Shown here piece by piece: positions 5,848 to 11,449 of a DNA stretch of 11,449 nucleotides (positions are counted from its first letter, which is position 1; each line of letters begins with the position of its first letter). The notes below the pieces were generated by a model that saw only the letters and a program-made list of their open reading frames with translations, did no database searches and was not told the DNA's origin. Location of the stretch: assembly GCA_021153265.1 (NCBI GenBank), contig JAGKTU010000096.1:1-11449 (forward strand), in the 5' to 3' direction. Position numbers and translations under genes: made by a program. The stretch is from Clostridia bacterium. GTDB lineage: Bacteria; Bacillota; Clostridia; Oscillospirales; Oscillospiraceae.

Positions 5848-7896
5848 TTAATTCATCGTACCCTCGGCCCGGAGAAACAACTCTCCGATCCGCTCCCGAA
5901 GGGCGATGGCCTCGGGGGTATCTTTCGTGCCGGCTTCATCGATCCACTGTGCCGACGCCGCTTGGGCATCTTTTAAGGTCTGTAGATCGTAACTCAAATT
6001 CGCCACCCGGAAGGTGGGCAGACCCGACTGCCGGGAACCGAAAAAGTCACCCGGACCGCGAAGCTTCAGGTCTTCCTCCGCGATCTTAAAGCCGTCGGTG
6101 GTCTTGCACAGGGCCTTCAGCCGCTGGAGTGTCTCGGTATTCTTATTATGAGAAGTCAAAATGCAGTAGCTTTTCGCCCCGCCGCGGCCCACCCGACCAC
6201 GAAGCTGGTGAAGCTGGCTTAGGCCAAACCGATCCGCATCCTCAATGACCATCAGTGTGGCATTTGGCACGTCCACGCCGACCTCGATAACGGTAGTCGC
6301 CACCATCACATCCGCCTCGCCCCGAGCGAAAGAAGCCATAGCCTCCTCCTTCTCCGCGCCCTTCATCTGGCCGTGGAGCAGGGCGATGCGCAGGTCGGGG
6401 AACACGGTCTGCTGCAGGGTATCTGCCCAAACGGTAGCCGCTTTGATGCCTAAATCCTCATTTTCCTCCACCGCCGGACAGACCACAAAGCATTGGTGAC
6501 CCTCCGCCACCTGCTTGCGGATGAAGGCATTGATCCGGGGACGGTAGCTTTCGCCGACTAAGAAGGTATCCACCGGCTCTCTTCCGGGAGGCAGTTCATC
6601 AATAATGGAAACCTCCAGATCGCCGTACATCAGAAGCGCCAGGGTTCTGGGAATGGGGGTAGCGGACATCACCAGCAGATGGGGCGCGTCGCCCTTGGCG
6701 GACAGGCGGCTTCTCTGCGCCACGCCGAAGCGGTGCTGCTCATCGGCGATGACCAGTCCCAGATCGTTAAATACGGTGGAGTCCGTCAACAGTGCGTGCG
6801 TTCCCACCGCCAGCTGGATCTCGCCGGAGGCGATGGCCTCCCGGGTCAGCCGTTTTTCCTTTGGGGTCATGGAGCCGGTGAGAAGTCCCACCCGGATGCC
6901 CATAGGCCCGAAGAGTTTCTTCATGGAAGCATAGTGCTGCTCCGCAAGGATTTCCGTAGGTGCCATCAGAGCGCTTTGCTTTCCGTTATTCGCGGCCAGA
7001 TAGGCCGCCGCTGCCGCCACCATGGTCTTGCCGCTGCCCACATCGCCCTGCACCAGCCGGTTCATGGGGCTGCCCCCGGCAAAGTCTTTCCGCATTTCCT
7101 CGATGGCGCGCATCTGCGCCCCGGTAAGCCGGAACGGCAGAGCTGCGAGAAAGGGCTTCAGATCCAAATGGGTAAAGGGAAGTGTTTTTTTCTCCGCCCG
7201 GGCGGCGCGCATAAGAGAAAGTCCTGCAGAGAAGACAAAAAACTCCTCAAAAATCAGCCGTTTCTTGGCCAGTTCCGCCTCCACCATGTCATTTGGCTCG
7301 TGGATGGCGTAATAGGCCCGGTCTGCTCCCAAAATCCCGAATTTCCGCCGCACTTCTTCCGGCAGAATCTCCGCCGGAGGGTCACAGATGGCCAGCGCCT
7401 GCCGCACCGCTTTGAGCATGGCAGCGTTGGAAAGCCCCGCCGTCAGCGGATAGATGGGCAGCACCCGCCGGGTGGTCACCGGAGGCGACGTCAGGGCTTC
7501 AAAGACGGGATTGGTCATATTGTAGCCGATAAAATCCCCGGATACCGCGCCATAGAAGATGTATTCCTTGCCATACTGGAGCTGATCGACCACATATCGG
7601 TTATTGAAGAAGGTAAGGTTCAGCCTTGCGGTGTGATCTGCCACCTGGACCTTGGTGATATCCAGACCCTTGCGGATGTGGCTGACTCTGGGGGTGTTCA
7701 TCACCATGGCCTTGAAGCAGGCAGGGGTGTCCACCTCCAGCTTCTCAATGGTCACGAGCTTGGTGCGGTCTTCATAGGCTCTGGGGAAATGGCAGATTAG
7801 ATCCCGGAGGGTAAAAATATTCAACTGGGCAAACTGCTTGACCTTCGCCGGGCCGACGCCTTTGAGTATGGACACCGGATCGGATAATTTCGCCAT
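5848..7896 (-). CDS. recG: ATP-dependent DNA helicase RecG
   Basis: RecG remodels stalled replication forks and branched recombination intermediates. The 682-residue protein matches the B. subtilis length. Residues 1-200 form the wedge/OB region, starting with the helix-hairpin-like LKGVGPAKVKQF, with the YEDRT and LPIYPLT landmarks. The helicase core has Walker A GDVGSGKT (284-291), APTEILAEQH (312-321), Walker B DEQH (385-388), SATPIPRTLAL (411-421), TTVIEVGVDVPNA (534-546) and QLRGRVGRG (564-572); the C-terminus has LKLRGPGDFFGSRQSG. The ATG at 7896 is chosen over an upstream ATG at 7947, which lies inside the promoter/hairpin region; a GGGGG-type ribosome site lies 7 bases before it. A short leader and dedicated promoter sit upstream, and the LRR gene follows closely. 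Confidence 0.97.
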   Translation of the reverse strand: MAKLSDPVSILKGVGPAKVKQFAQLNIFTLRDLICHFPRAYEDRTKLVTIEKLEVDTPACFKAMVMNTPRVSHIRKGLDITKVQVADHTARLNLTFFNNRYVVDQLQYGKEYIFYGAVSGDFIGYNMTNPVFEALTSPPVTTRRVLPIYPLTAGLSNAAMLKAVRQALAICDPPAEILPEEVRRKFGILGADRAYYAIHEPNDMVEAELAKKRLIFEEFFVFSAGLSLMRAARAEKKTLPFTHLDLKPFLAALPFRLTGAQMRAIEEMRKDFAGGSPMNRLVQGDVGSGKTMVAAAAAYLAANNGKQSALMAPTEILAEQHYASMKKLFGPMGIRVGLLTGSMTPKEKRLTREAIASGEIQLAVGTHALLTDSTVFNDLGLVIADEQHRFGVAQRSRLSAKGDAPHLLVMSATPIPRTLALLMYGDLEVSIIDELPPGREPVDTFLVGESYRPRINAFIRKQVAEGHQCFVVCPAVEENEDLGIKAATVWADTLQQTVFPDLRIALLHGQMKGAEKEEAMASFARGEADVMVATTVIEVGVDVPNATLMVIEDADRFGLSQLHQLRGRVGRGGAKSYCILTSHNKNTETLQRLKALCKTTDGFKIAEEDLKLRGPGDFFGSRQSGLPTFRVANLSYDLQTLKDAQAASAQWIDEAGTKDTPEAIALRERIGELFLRAEGTMN

Positions 7897-7918
7897 GGAC
7901 ACACCCCCTTTTCTTTTG

Positions 7919-7947
7919 ATTATAACATAGATATGCCCCGGATGCAA
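7919..7947 (-). promoter_or_regulatory. recG promoter (extended -10)
   Basis: On the minus strand TTGCAT (7947-7942), a 17-base spacer and a perfect TATAAT (7924-7919) are present, with TG one base before the -10 (extended -10). Transcription would start about 15 bases before the recG ATG. The -35 falls in the loop and one arm of the hairpin at 7933-7957. Confidence 0.65.
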
Positions 7948-7957
7948 TCCGGGGCAT
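7933..7957. repeat. Perfect 11-bp inverted repeat overlapping the recG promoter
   Basis: ATGCCCCGGAT and ATCCGGGGCAT flank a 3-base loop. It is not followed by a T-run on either strand, so a terminator role is doubtful. Its overlap with the recG -35 makes an operator or a structural back-up to the adjacent rpsT terminator possible. Confidence 0.7.
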
Positions 7958-7963
7958 AAAATG

Positions 7964-7995
7964 AAAAAACTCCCTCCGAGAAAGTCGGGAGGGAG
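7964..7995 (-). terminator. Rho-independent terminator of rpsT
   Basis: A 10-bp stem, CTCCCTCCGA pairing with TCGG(G)AGGGAG with one bulged G and a 5-base loop, is followed on the minus strand by TTTTTT (7969-7964). It lies 15 bases after the rpsT stop codon. Confidence 0.9.
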
Positions 7996-8010
7996 ATATT
8001 TTCAGAGAAA

Positions 8011-8232
8011 TTAGGCCAGCTTGTTCAGCTTCAGGGTCATGCTGCTCTTCTTGCGGGCAGCATTGTTCTTGTGCAGAAGACCCTTCAGGGCAGCCTGGTC
8101 AACAGACTTAACAGCAACCTTGTAAGCAGCCTCAGCGACAGCCTTGTCGCCGGACACCAGAGCGGCGTCATTTTTTTGAAATTCCGGAAAGAATCTCTTT
8201 GCGCAGCGCAACGCGGCAGATGATGCGCCCAT
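8011..8232 (-). CDS. rpsT: 30S ribosomal protein S20, N-terminal third replaced by unrelated sequence
   Basis: The last 52 residues (coding 8169-8011) are unmistakable S20: DAALVSGDKAVAEAAYK, then VDQAALKGLLHKNNAARKKS and TLKLNKLA. Normal S20 is about 85-88 residues and begins with a basic MPNIKSAIKRV-like segment that contacts 16S rRNA. Here the 21 preceding codons read MGASSAALRCAKRFFPEFQKN, which has no resemblance to S20, and none of the three minus-strand frames upstream supplies the missing part. The break falls at about 8169. The frame stays open to an ATG at 8232 with a GGGGAG 7 bases upstream, so a 73-residue product is conceivable but would lack key rRNA-binding residues. An assembly misjoin, a rearrangement or an insertion could explain this. 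The terminator downstream is normal. Confidence 0.8.
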   Translation of the reverse strand: MGASSAALRCAKRFFPEFQKNDAALVSGDKAVAEAAYKVAVKSVDQAALKGLLHKNNAARKKSSMTLKLNKLA

Positions 8233-8372
8233 CGGATGGCTCCCCGCCTGTCAAGTCCCGAATTTTTGCACAAAGGGAATCCTGTGGTAAAAATCATGAC
8301 GGTCGAAAAAGTGGGAAATCCGGCGAAGGCTGTCGTATCTTTTTATGTCAATCAATATTGGATACCATAATT

Positions 8373-8482
8373 TTTTCCACCTGTGGAAAACCCTTGTGGG
8401 AAACTCTGTGGAGAATGTGGAAAACTATTGGTTTTCAACAGGTATTTCTCCCCTTTATACTTGACTGCCCCCATGTGGAAAA
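8373..8482. other. Cluster of DnaA-box-like 9-mers
   Basis: Against the relaxed consensus TTWTNCACA, exact matches on the minus strand occur at 8390-8382, 8424-8416 and 8482-8474 (all TTTTCCACA). One-mismatch sites are TTTTCCACC (8373-8381, plus), TTTCCCACA (8403-8395, minus), TTCTCCACA (8415-8407, minus) and TTTTCAACA (8432-8440, plus). Seven sites fall in 110 bases, flanked by an AT-rich stretch on the left and iteron-like repeats on the right. This is the texture of a replication origin or a DnaA-binding cluster. No dnaA gene is present here. Confidence 0.55.
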
Positions 8483-8488
8483 CCTTGC

Positions 8489-8512
8489 ATACCGGTTTGC
8501 ATAATACCGGTT
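8489..8512. repeat. Direct repeats of ATACCGGTT with 15-base period
   Basis: ATACCGGTT occurs at 8489-8497 and 8504-8512. Each copy contains the palindrome ACCGGT, and an overlapping TTGCATA occurs at 8485-8491 and 8497-8503. It lies directly next to the DnaA-box-like cluster. Function unknown; a paired protein-binding site is possible. Confidence 0.5.
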
Positions 8513-8630
8513 ACGATTCGGTTACAAGCATGTTACGTCACCGCCTTTCTTCCGGTCTTTTCCTCCGAAATGAGGCGAAATTGTTGGAGGTTTCGGAAAA
8601 AATGCTGTCAAAAACCGCCGTGACCCCCGG

Positions 8631-8664
8631 TTCGCCAAAAATAATTTGTGAAAATTCGCCAAAA
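8631..8664. repeat. Direct repeats of TTCGCCAAAA
   Basis: The 10-mer occurs at 8631-8640 and 8655-8664, 24 bases apart, just upstream of the putative sigG promoter. It could be an operator for sigG, but may be chance. Confidence 0.35.
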
Positions 8665-8673
8665 CCTTTCCCT

Positions 8674-8702
8674 GTATCAGATGGACGCCGCTGGGAATAC
8701 TT
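8674..8702 (+). promoter_or_regulatory. Candidate SigF-type promoter of sigG
   Basis: GTATC (8674-8678), a 14-base spacer and GGGAATACTT (8693-8702) are present. The -10 fits the forespore SigF pattern GGnnAnAnT and the -35 fits GTATA at four of five bases, but the spacer is one to two bases shorter than usual. Transcription would start about 24 bases before the sigG ATG. sigG transcription by SigF is established in Bacillus; its use here is inferred. Confidence 0.3.
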
Positions 8703-8732
8703 TTCCTGACAAACGAAAAACAGGAGGACACC

Positions 8733-9515
8733 ATGCAGGGAAAAGTAGAGATCTGCGGTGTGAACACCGCCCGTCTGACCGTGCTGCCCCAAGTGGAAAT
8801 GGATATGCTGCTGCGCCGTGCAAAGGAGGGAGATACCGCCGCCCGGGAGAAACTCATCGAGGGAAACCTCCGTCTGGTGCTCAGCGTCATCCAGCGATTC
8901 GACAAGCGGGGCGAAAGCCCCGACGATCTGTTTCAGGTTGGATGTATCGGCCTGATCAAGGCCATCTCCAATTTCGACCCGGATAAAAACGTCCGTTTCT
9001 CCACCTACGGCGTCCCCATGATCGCCGGGGAGATCCGCCGTTACCTCCGGGACAACAGCGCCATCCGGGTGTCCCGGTCCATCCGGGATGTGGCCTACCG
9101 GGTGCTCCAATGCAAGGAAGCCATGACCGCCAACATGGACCGGGAGCCCACCCTGGAGGAGATCGCCAAGGCGCTGGATCTTCCACAGGAGGAAGTCAGC
9201 CGGGCGCTGGATGCGGTCTGCGCCCCGGTGAGCCTGTATGACCCCGTCTATTCCGACGGCGGCGATCCCCTGACCGTCATGGATCAGGTCCGGGACAACC
9301 GGAACACCGAAATCAACTGGATGGACCACATCACCCTGCGCAACGCCTTCCGGGCTCTCCAGCCCCGGGAAAAGGAGATCCTCTCCCTGCGCTTTTATGA
9401 CGGCAAGACCCAGATGGAGGTGGCCGCCCGGTTGGGGATTTCCCAGGCGCAGGTATCACGATTGGAGAAGGGCGCAATCAGTGCCATGCGAAAATCCGTC
9501 AGCGTCACTTCCTGA
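8733..9515 (+). CDS. sigG: RNA polymerase sporulation sigma factor SigG
   Basis: SigG directs late gene expression in the forespore after engulfment. The 260 residues begin with MQGKVEICGV, the KVEICGV signature of SigG. Sigma-70 region 2 spans about 36-108 (EKLIEGNLRLVLSVIQRF, DDLFQVGCIGLIKAISNFD, VRFSTYGVPMIAGEIRRYLRD). Region 3 spans about 115-165 (RVSRSIRDVAY, PTLEEIAKALDLP), and region 4 carries the helix-turn-helix TQMEVAARLGISQAQVSRLE (226-245). DPVYSDGGDP (170-179) is also typical of SigG. The ATG has GGAGG 5 bases upstream. There is no spoIIGA-sigE pair directly upstream as in Bacillus; instead a long regulatory gap precedes it. ymxH follows after 68 bases, the common clostridial arrangement. 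Confidence 0.95.
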   Translation: MQGKVEICGVNTARLTVLPQVEMDMLLRRAKEGDTAAREKLIEGNLRLVLSVIQRFDKRGESPDDLFQVGCIGLIKAISNFDPDKNVRFSTYGVPMIAGEIRRYLRDNSAIRVSRSIRDVAYRVLQCKEAMTANMDREPTLEEIAKALDLPQEEVSRALDAVCAPVSLYDPVYSDGGDPLTVMDQVRDNRNTEINWMDHITLRNAFRALQPREKEILSLRFYDGKTQMEVAARLGISQAQVSRLEKGAISAMRKSVSVTS

Positions 9516-9534
9516 TCCCTTTCCCGTTCTTTCC

Positions 9535-9579
9535 CGCCCCTCCCGGGCATATGCTTTTGCAAATGCTTTGGGAGGGGTG
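9535..9579 (+). promoter_or_regulatory. Hairpin sequestering the ymxH ribosome binding site
   Basis: CGCCCCTCCC (9535-9544) pairs over ten positions, including one G-U, with GGGAGGGGTG (9570-9579). That second arm contains the Shine-Dalgarno sequence of ymxH. An inner stem, GCAT (9547-9550) with ATGC (9563-9566) plus GC/GC around a TTTT loop, extends it. Folded, it would block initiation at the ATG at 9584, so it may set low translation, couple it to sigG translation, or act as a partial terminator. Confidence 0.6.
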
Positions 9580-9583
9580 TGCT

Positions 9584-9868
9584 ATGAGCATGACGTTTAC
9601 GCAGCTGCAGTGCAAGGAGGTCATCTGTGTCGGTGACGGGAGAAGGCTGGGCTTTATCTCCGACGTGGTGGTGGAATTCCCCGAAGGAAAGGTCTGCGCC
9701 ATTGTGGTCCCCGGCCCCTGCCGCCTGTTTGGGATGGTTGGACGGCAGGAGGATTTCCGGATTCCCTGGGCCAGCATCCAGAAAATCGGCCCGGACATCG
9801 TGCTGGTGGACGCAAATCCGGATAACTGCCGCTGCGCCCGGCCAAAACCCGGCGGTCACCGGCCATGA
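9584..9868 (+). CDS. YlmC/YmxH family sporulation protein (PRC-barrel-like)
   Basis: This 94-residue protein has the YlmC/YmxH pattern of a small beta-barrel: LQCKEVICVGDGRRLGFISDVVVE, then GKVCAIVVPGP, FRIPWASIQKIGPDIVLVD and a short variable tail. There is no signal peptide or membrane segment. PRC-barrel-like proteins of this type often sit next to sigG in clostridia, and some family members are needed for efficient sporulation; the molecular activity is unknown. The ATG at 9584 is chosen because GGGAGGGG lies 6 bases upstream; an upstream in-frame ATG at 9551 lies inside the hairpin loop and lacks a ribosome site. The next ATG, two codons in (9590), is a possible alternative. Likely co-transcribed with sigG. 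Four cysteines (10, 15, 38, 46) plus CRC near the end are noticeable. Confidence 0.8.
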   Translation: MSMTFTQLQCKEVICVGDGRRLGFISDVVVEFPEGKVCAIVVPGPCRLFGMVGRQEDFRIPWASIQKIGPDIVLVDANPDNCRCARPKPGGHRP

Positions 9869-9915
9869 GGCCCGAAAAAACAAGGAATATTTCTGAATTT
9901 TTTTGGAAATAATGC

Positions 9916-9944
9916 TTGCATTTGGCGGCATTATCCGCTATAAT
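9916..9944 (+). promoter_or_regulatory. Sigma-A promoter of rpsB-tsf
   Basis: TTGCAT (9916-9921), a 17-base spacer and a perfect TATAAT (9939-9944) lie in the 200-base gap after ymxH. The -35 hexamer is the same TTGCAT as at recG. Confidence 0.8.
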
Positions 9945-9950
9945 GTATCG

Positions 9951-10072
9951 GCATGGGCTTTTCCCATGACACTATCACACCACACACCCGGTGATCGGCC
10001 GCCCGAGTGCTCAAAAGAGCGGGTCCACCGAGATGATCGGGGTGGAGGAAAAAACAAAAGGAGAAATTTAAA
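9951..10072 (+). promoter_or_regulatory. Structured rpsB 5' leader, possible S2 autoregulatory element
   Basis: About 120 bases separate the promoter from rpsB. Visible stems are CATGGG/CCCATG (9952-9957 with 9963-9968) at the transcript 5' end; GCTC-AAAA-GAGC extended by CCC/GGG (10002-10023); and CCACCGA with TCGG(GG)TGG (10025-10045). TGATCGG occurs twice (9992-9998 and 10034-10040). Ribosomal protein operons are often autoregulated through such leaders, and S2 does this in enterobacteria. No T-run follows the stems, so translational control is more likely than attenuation. Family membership was not tested. Confidence 0.5.
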
Positions 10073-10673
10073 ATGGCTGTCGTATCTATGAAGCAACTGC
10101 TGGAGGCCGGTGTTCACTTCGGTCACCAGACCCGTCGTTGGAACCCCAAGATGGCTCCCTACATCTACACCGAGCGTAACGGTATCTACATCATCGACCT
10201 GCAGAAGACCGTTAAGAAGCTGGAGGAGGCCTACAACTTCGTTCGTGAGACCAGCGCTAACGGTGGCAACATCCTGTTTGTCGGCACCAAGAAGCAGGCT
10301 CAGGACGCTATCAAGGAAGAGGCTGCCCGTTGCGGCGGTTACTACGTCAACTCCCGCTGGCTGGGTGGTATGCTGACCAACTTCCGCACCATGCGTAGCC
10401 GTATCGACCGTCTGGCTCAGCTGAAGAAGATGGAAGAGGACGGCACCTTCGCTATGCTGCCCAAGAAGGAAGTCATCAAGCACCAGGGCGAGATCGAGAA
10501 GCTGGAGAAGTACCTGGGCGGCGTTCACCAACTGCGATCCCGACGAGATCGATTACGTCATCCCCGGCAACGACGACGCTATCCGCGCCATCCGTCTGAT
10601 CGCCGCCGCTATGGCAAGCGCTGCCATCGAGGGCCGTCAGGGCGAGGACGCATCCGTCGAGGCTGCTGAGTAA
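10073..10673 (+). pseudogene. rpsB: 30S ribosomal protein S2 with internal deletion and frameshift
   Basis: The first 150 codons are typical S2: MAVVSMKQLLEAGVHFGHQT, NGIYIIDLQKTVKKLEEAYNF, ILFVGTKKQAQDAIKEEA, RWLGGMLTNF and EKLEKYLGG. After GGC at 10520-10522 the expected segment of about 38 residues (the DPRKERIAVAEA-containing stretch) is absent. Sequence resumes at 10527 in the next frame with TNCDPDEIDYVIPGNDDAIR and ends at TAA 10671-10673. Relative to a standard S2 about 110 bases are missing. Read without correction the frame runs on as arginine-rich nonsense to TGA at 10669 (198 residues). S2 is essential, so either the sequence is wrong here or another intact copy exists. The ATG has AAGGAG 9 bases upstream; tsf follows after 80 bases. 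Confidence 0.9.
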
Positions 10674-10690
10674 TTAGAAATCAAATCGCA

Positions 10691-10710
10691 GGGCGGACCC
10701 TCGTCCGCCC
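10691..10710. repeat. GC-rich palindrome between rpsB and tsf
   Basis: GGGCGGAC and GTCCGCCC flank a 4-base loop. No T-run follows. It looks like an interspersed REP/MITE-type palindrome of the sort seen between genes in GC-rich gut clostridia, or an attenuating stem that adjusts tsf relative to rpsB. Confidence 0.55.
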
Positions 10711-10753
10711 CACGAATTTCGGAATCTATCTACATTATAGGAGGATATGTAAA

Positions 10754-11449
10754 ATGGCATTTACTGCACAGGACGTTAAGAAGCTCCGCGAAATGACCAA
10801 CGTCGGCATGATGGACTGCAAGAAGGCTCTCCAGGCTACCGACGGCGATATGGACGCTGCCATCGACTGGCTGCGTGAGAAGGGCCTGGCTAAGGCTGCT
10901 AAGAAGGCTGACCGCATCGCCGCTGAGGGCGTTGCTTACGCTACCGTCATCGACGGTGTTGGCGTTGTCATCGAGGTCAACTCCGAGACCGACTTCGCTG
11001 CCAAGACCGACGCTTTCATGGACCTGGTCAAGAACCTGGCTACCGTTGTTGCTACCCAGAACCCCGCTGATGTGGATGCTCTGAAGGCTTGCACCTACCC
11101 CGGCTCCAACCTGACCGTCACCGAGATCATGCAGGAGAAGGTCATGTCCATCGGTGAGAACATGGTTATCCGCCGTTTCGATCGTTTCGCCGAGAACACC
11201 AGCATCGCTTACGTTCATGCTGGCGGCTCCCACGGCGTTCTGGTCAACCTGGCCGTCGAGGGCGGCATTGACGCCACCGAGATCGGCAAGAACGTGGCTA
11301 TGCAGATCGCTGCTATGAAGGCTCAGTACTGGGACAAGGCTCTGGTTCCCCAGGAAGTCGTTGACAAGGAGCTGGCTGTTCAGGTCGCTCTGATGGACAA
11401 CGATCCCAAGATGGCTTCCAAGCCCGCTCAGGTCAAGGAGAAGATCGCT
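10754..11449 (+). CDS. tsf: Translation elongation factor Ts, C-terminus beyond window
   Basis: EF-Ts recycles EF-Tu by exchanging GDP for GTP. The frame is open from the ATG at 10754 to the window end (232 codons, no stop). It begins MAFTAQDVKKLREMTNVGMM with DCKKALQATDGDMDAAIDWL, the N-terminal UBA-like domain that contacts EF-Tu. The core follows with VVIEVNSETDFAAKTDAF, matching the conserved TDF motif inserted into the EF-Tu nucleotide site region, then GENMVIRRFDRF and IAYVHAGGSHGVLVNL. About 60 residues should remain outside the window. AGGAGG lies 9 bases before the ATG. Codon use is strongly biased to GCT, CGT and AAG, as in a highly expressed gene. It is the second gene of rpsB-tsf and appears intact, unlike rpsB. 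Confidence 0.96.
   Translation, partial: MAFTAQDVKKLREMTNVGMMDCKKALQATDGDMDAAIDWLREKGLAKAAKKADRIAAEGVAYATVIDGVGVVIEVNSETDFAAKTDAFMDLVKNLATVVATQNPADVDALKACTYPGSNLTVTEIMQEKVMSIGENMVIRRFDRFAENTSIAYVHAGGSHGVLVNLAVEGGIDATEIGKNVAMQIAAMKAQYWDKALVPQEVVDKELAVQVALMDNDPKMASKPAQVKEKIA

Larger units (their letters stand above)
8233..8732. other. 500-base divergent gap without a convincing gene
   Basis: All genes to the left point left and all genes to the right point right. Short open frames exist (for example 8236-8370 and 8602-8709, both plus strand), but none resembles a known protein. The stretch holds a DnaA-box-like cluster (8373-8482), an AT-rich segment at about 8331-8376, 9-base direct repeats (8489-8512), a second direct repeat (8631-8664) and a possible SigF-type promoter just before sigG. 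No tRNA or other structured RNA was recognised. Confidence 0.7.

Noticed and set aside
6679..7800. A 373-codon open frame on the plus strand opposite recG
   Set aside because: It is the antisense shadow of recG, rich in H, G, R and Q with no recognisable domain.
8236..8370. Small plus-strand open frame of 44 codons in the divergent gap
   Set aside because: It has no good ribosome site, no recognised similarity, and ends inside the AT-rich part of the DnaA-box region.
8341..8380. DnaA-trio unwinding motif next to the DnaA boxes
   Set aside because: The AT-rich stretch is present, but no run of three-base trio repeats adjoins a box in either orientation.
8602..8709. Small plus-strand open frame of 35 codons with a GGAGG 9 bases upstream, before sigG
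   Set aside because: The ribosome site is decent, but the product is unrecognised, overlaps the candidate sigG promoter and contains the 10-mer repeats. A leader peptide is possible but not supported.
8538..9329. A 263-codon minus-strand open frame opposite sigG
   Set aside because: It is the shadow of sigG, whose plus-strand product has full sigma factor motifs.
1..11449. CRISPR arrays, transposases, phage genes and tRNA or rRNA genes
   Set aside because: No regularly spaced repeat array, no transposase or integrase motif and no cloverleaf or rRNA segment was recognised. The repeats present are too short and few.

Overview
The window reads as a chromosomal piece of a spore-forming, GC-rich Clostridia bacterium, most likely of the Oscillospiraceae/Ruminococcaceae group. 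The evidence is the forespore sigma factor SigG next to a YlmC/YmxH-type sporulation protein, the Firmicutes pair Asp23-FakA, an infC-rpmI-rplT operon with a Firmicutes-style attenuator leader, a BspA-type leucine-rich-repeat surface protein, and strong GGAGG ribosome binding sites throughout. The family-level placement is inference.

Layout. Everything left of about 8.23 kb is on the minus strand and everything right of about 8.73 kb is on the plus strand. Read outward to the left from the switch: rpsT (S20), its terminator, recG, an LRR membrane protein, a terminator, then gpmI - asp23 family - fakA-like as one likely operon, an inverted repeat, and infC - rpmI - rplT (rplT cut by the window edge) behind a strong sigma-A promoter and an attenuator leader. 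Read outward to the right: sigG - ymxH, then a strong promoter with a structured leader, rpsB and tsf (tsf cut by the window edge).

The roughly 500-base gap at the divergence point (8233-8732) has no convincing gene. It carries a dense cluster of DnaA-box-like 9-mers beside an AT-rich stretch and short iteron-like repeats. No dnaA, dnaN or rpmH is present, so this is an origin-like or DnaA-binding cluster, not a proven oriC.

Two ribosomal protein genes look damaged. rpsT has lost the conserved N-terminal third of S20, with unrelated sequence in its place. rpsB has lost about 110 bases internally and changes frame. S2 is essential, so an assembly or strain-collapse artefact is the first explanation to test. 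The other genes look intact.

Regulatory elements readable in the sequence are: an infC leader with a perfect terminator hairpin and a competing upstream strand, joined to a rare ATC start codon; a 10-bp hairpin that would bury the ymxH ribosome binding site; an rpsB leader with several hairpins; and promoters for infC, recG, gpmI and rpsB. No clearly new multi-gene system (defence, mobile element, CRISPR) is visible.
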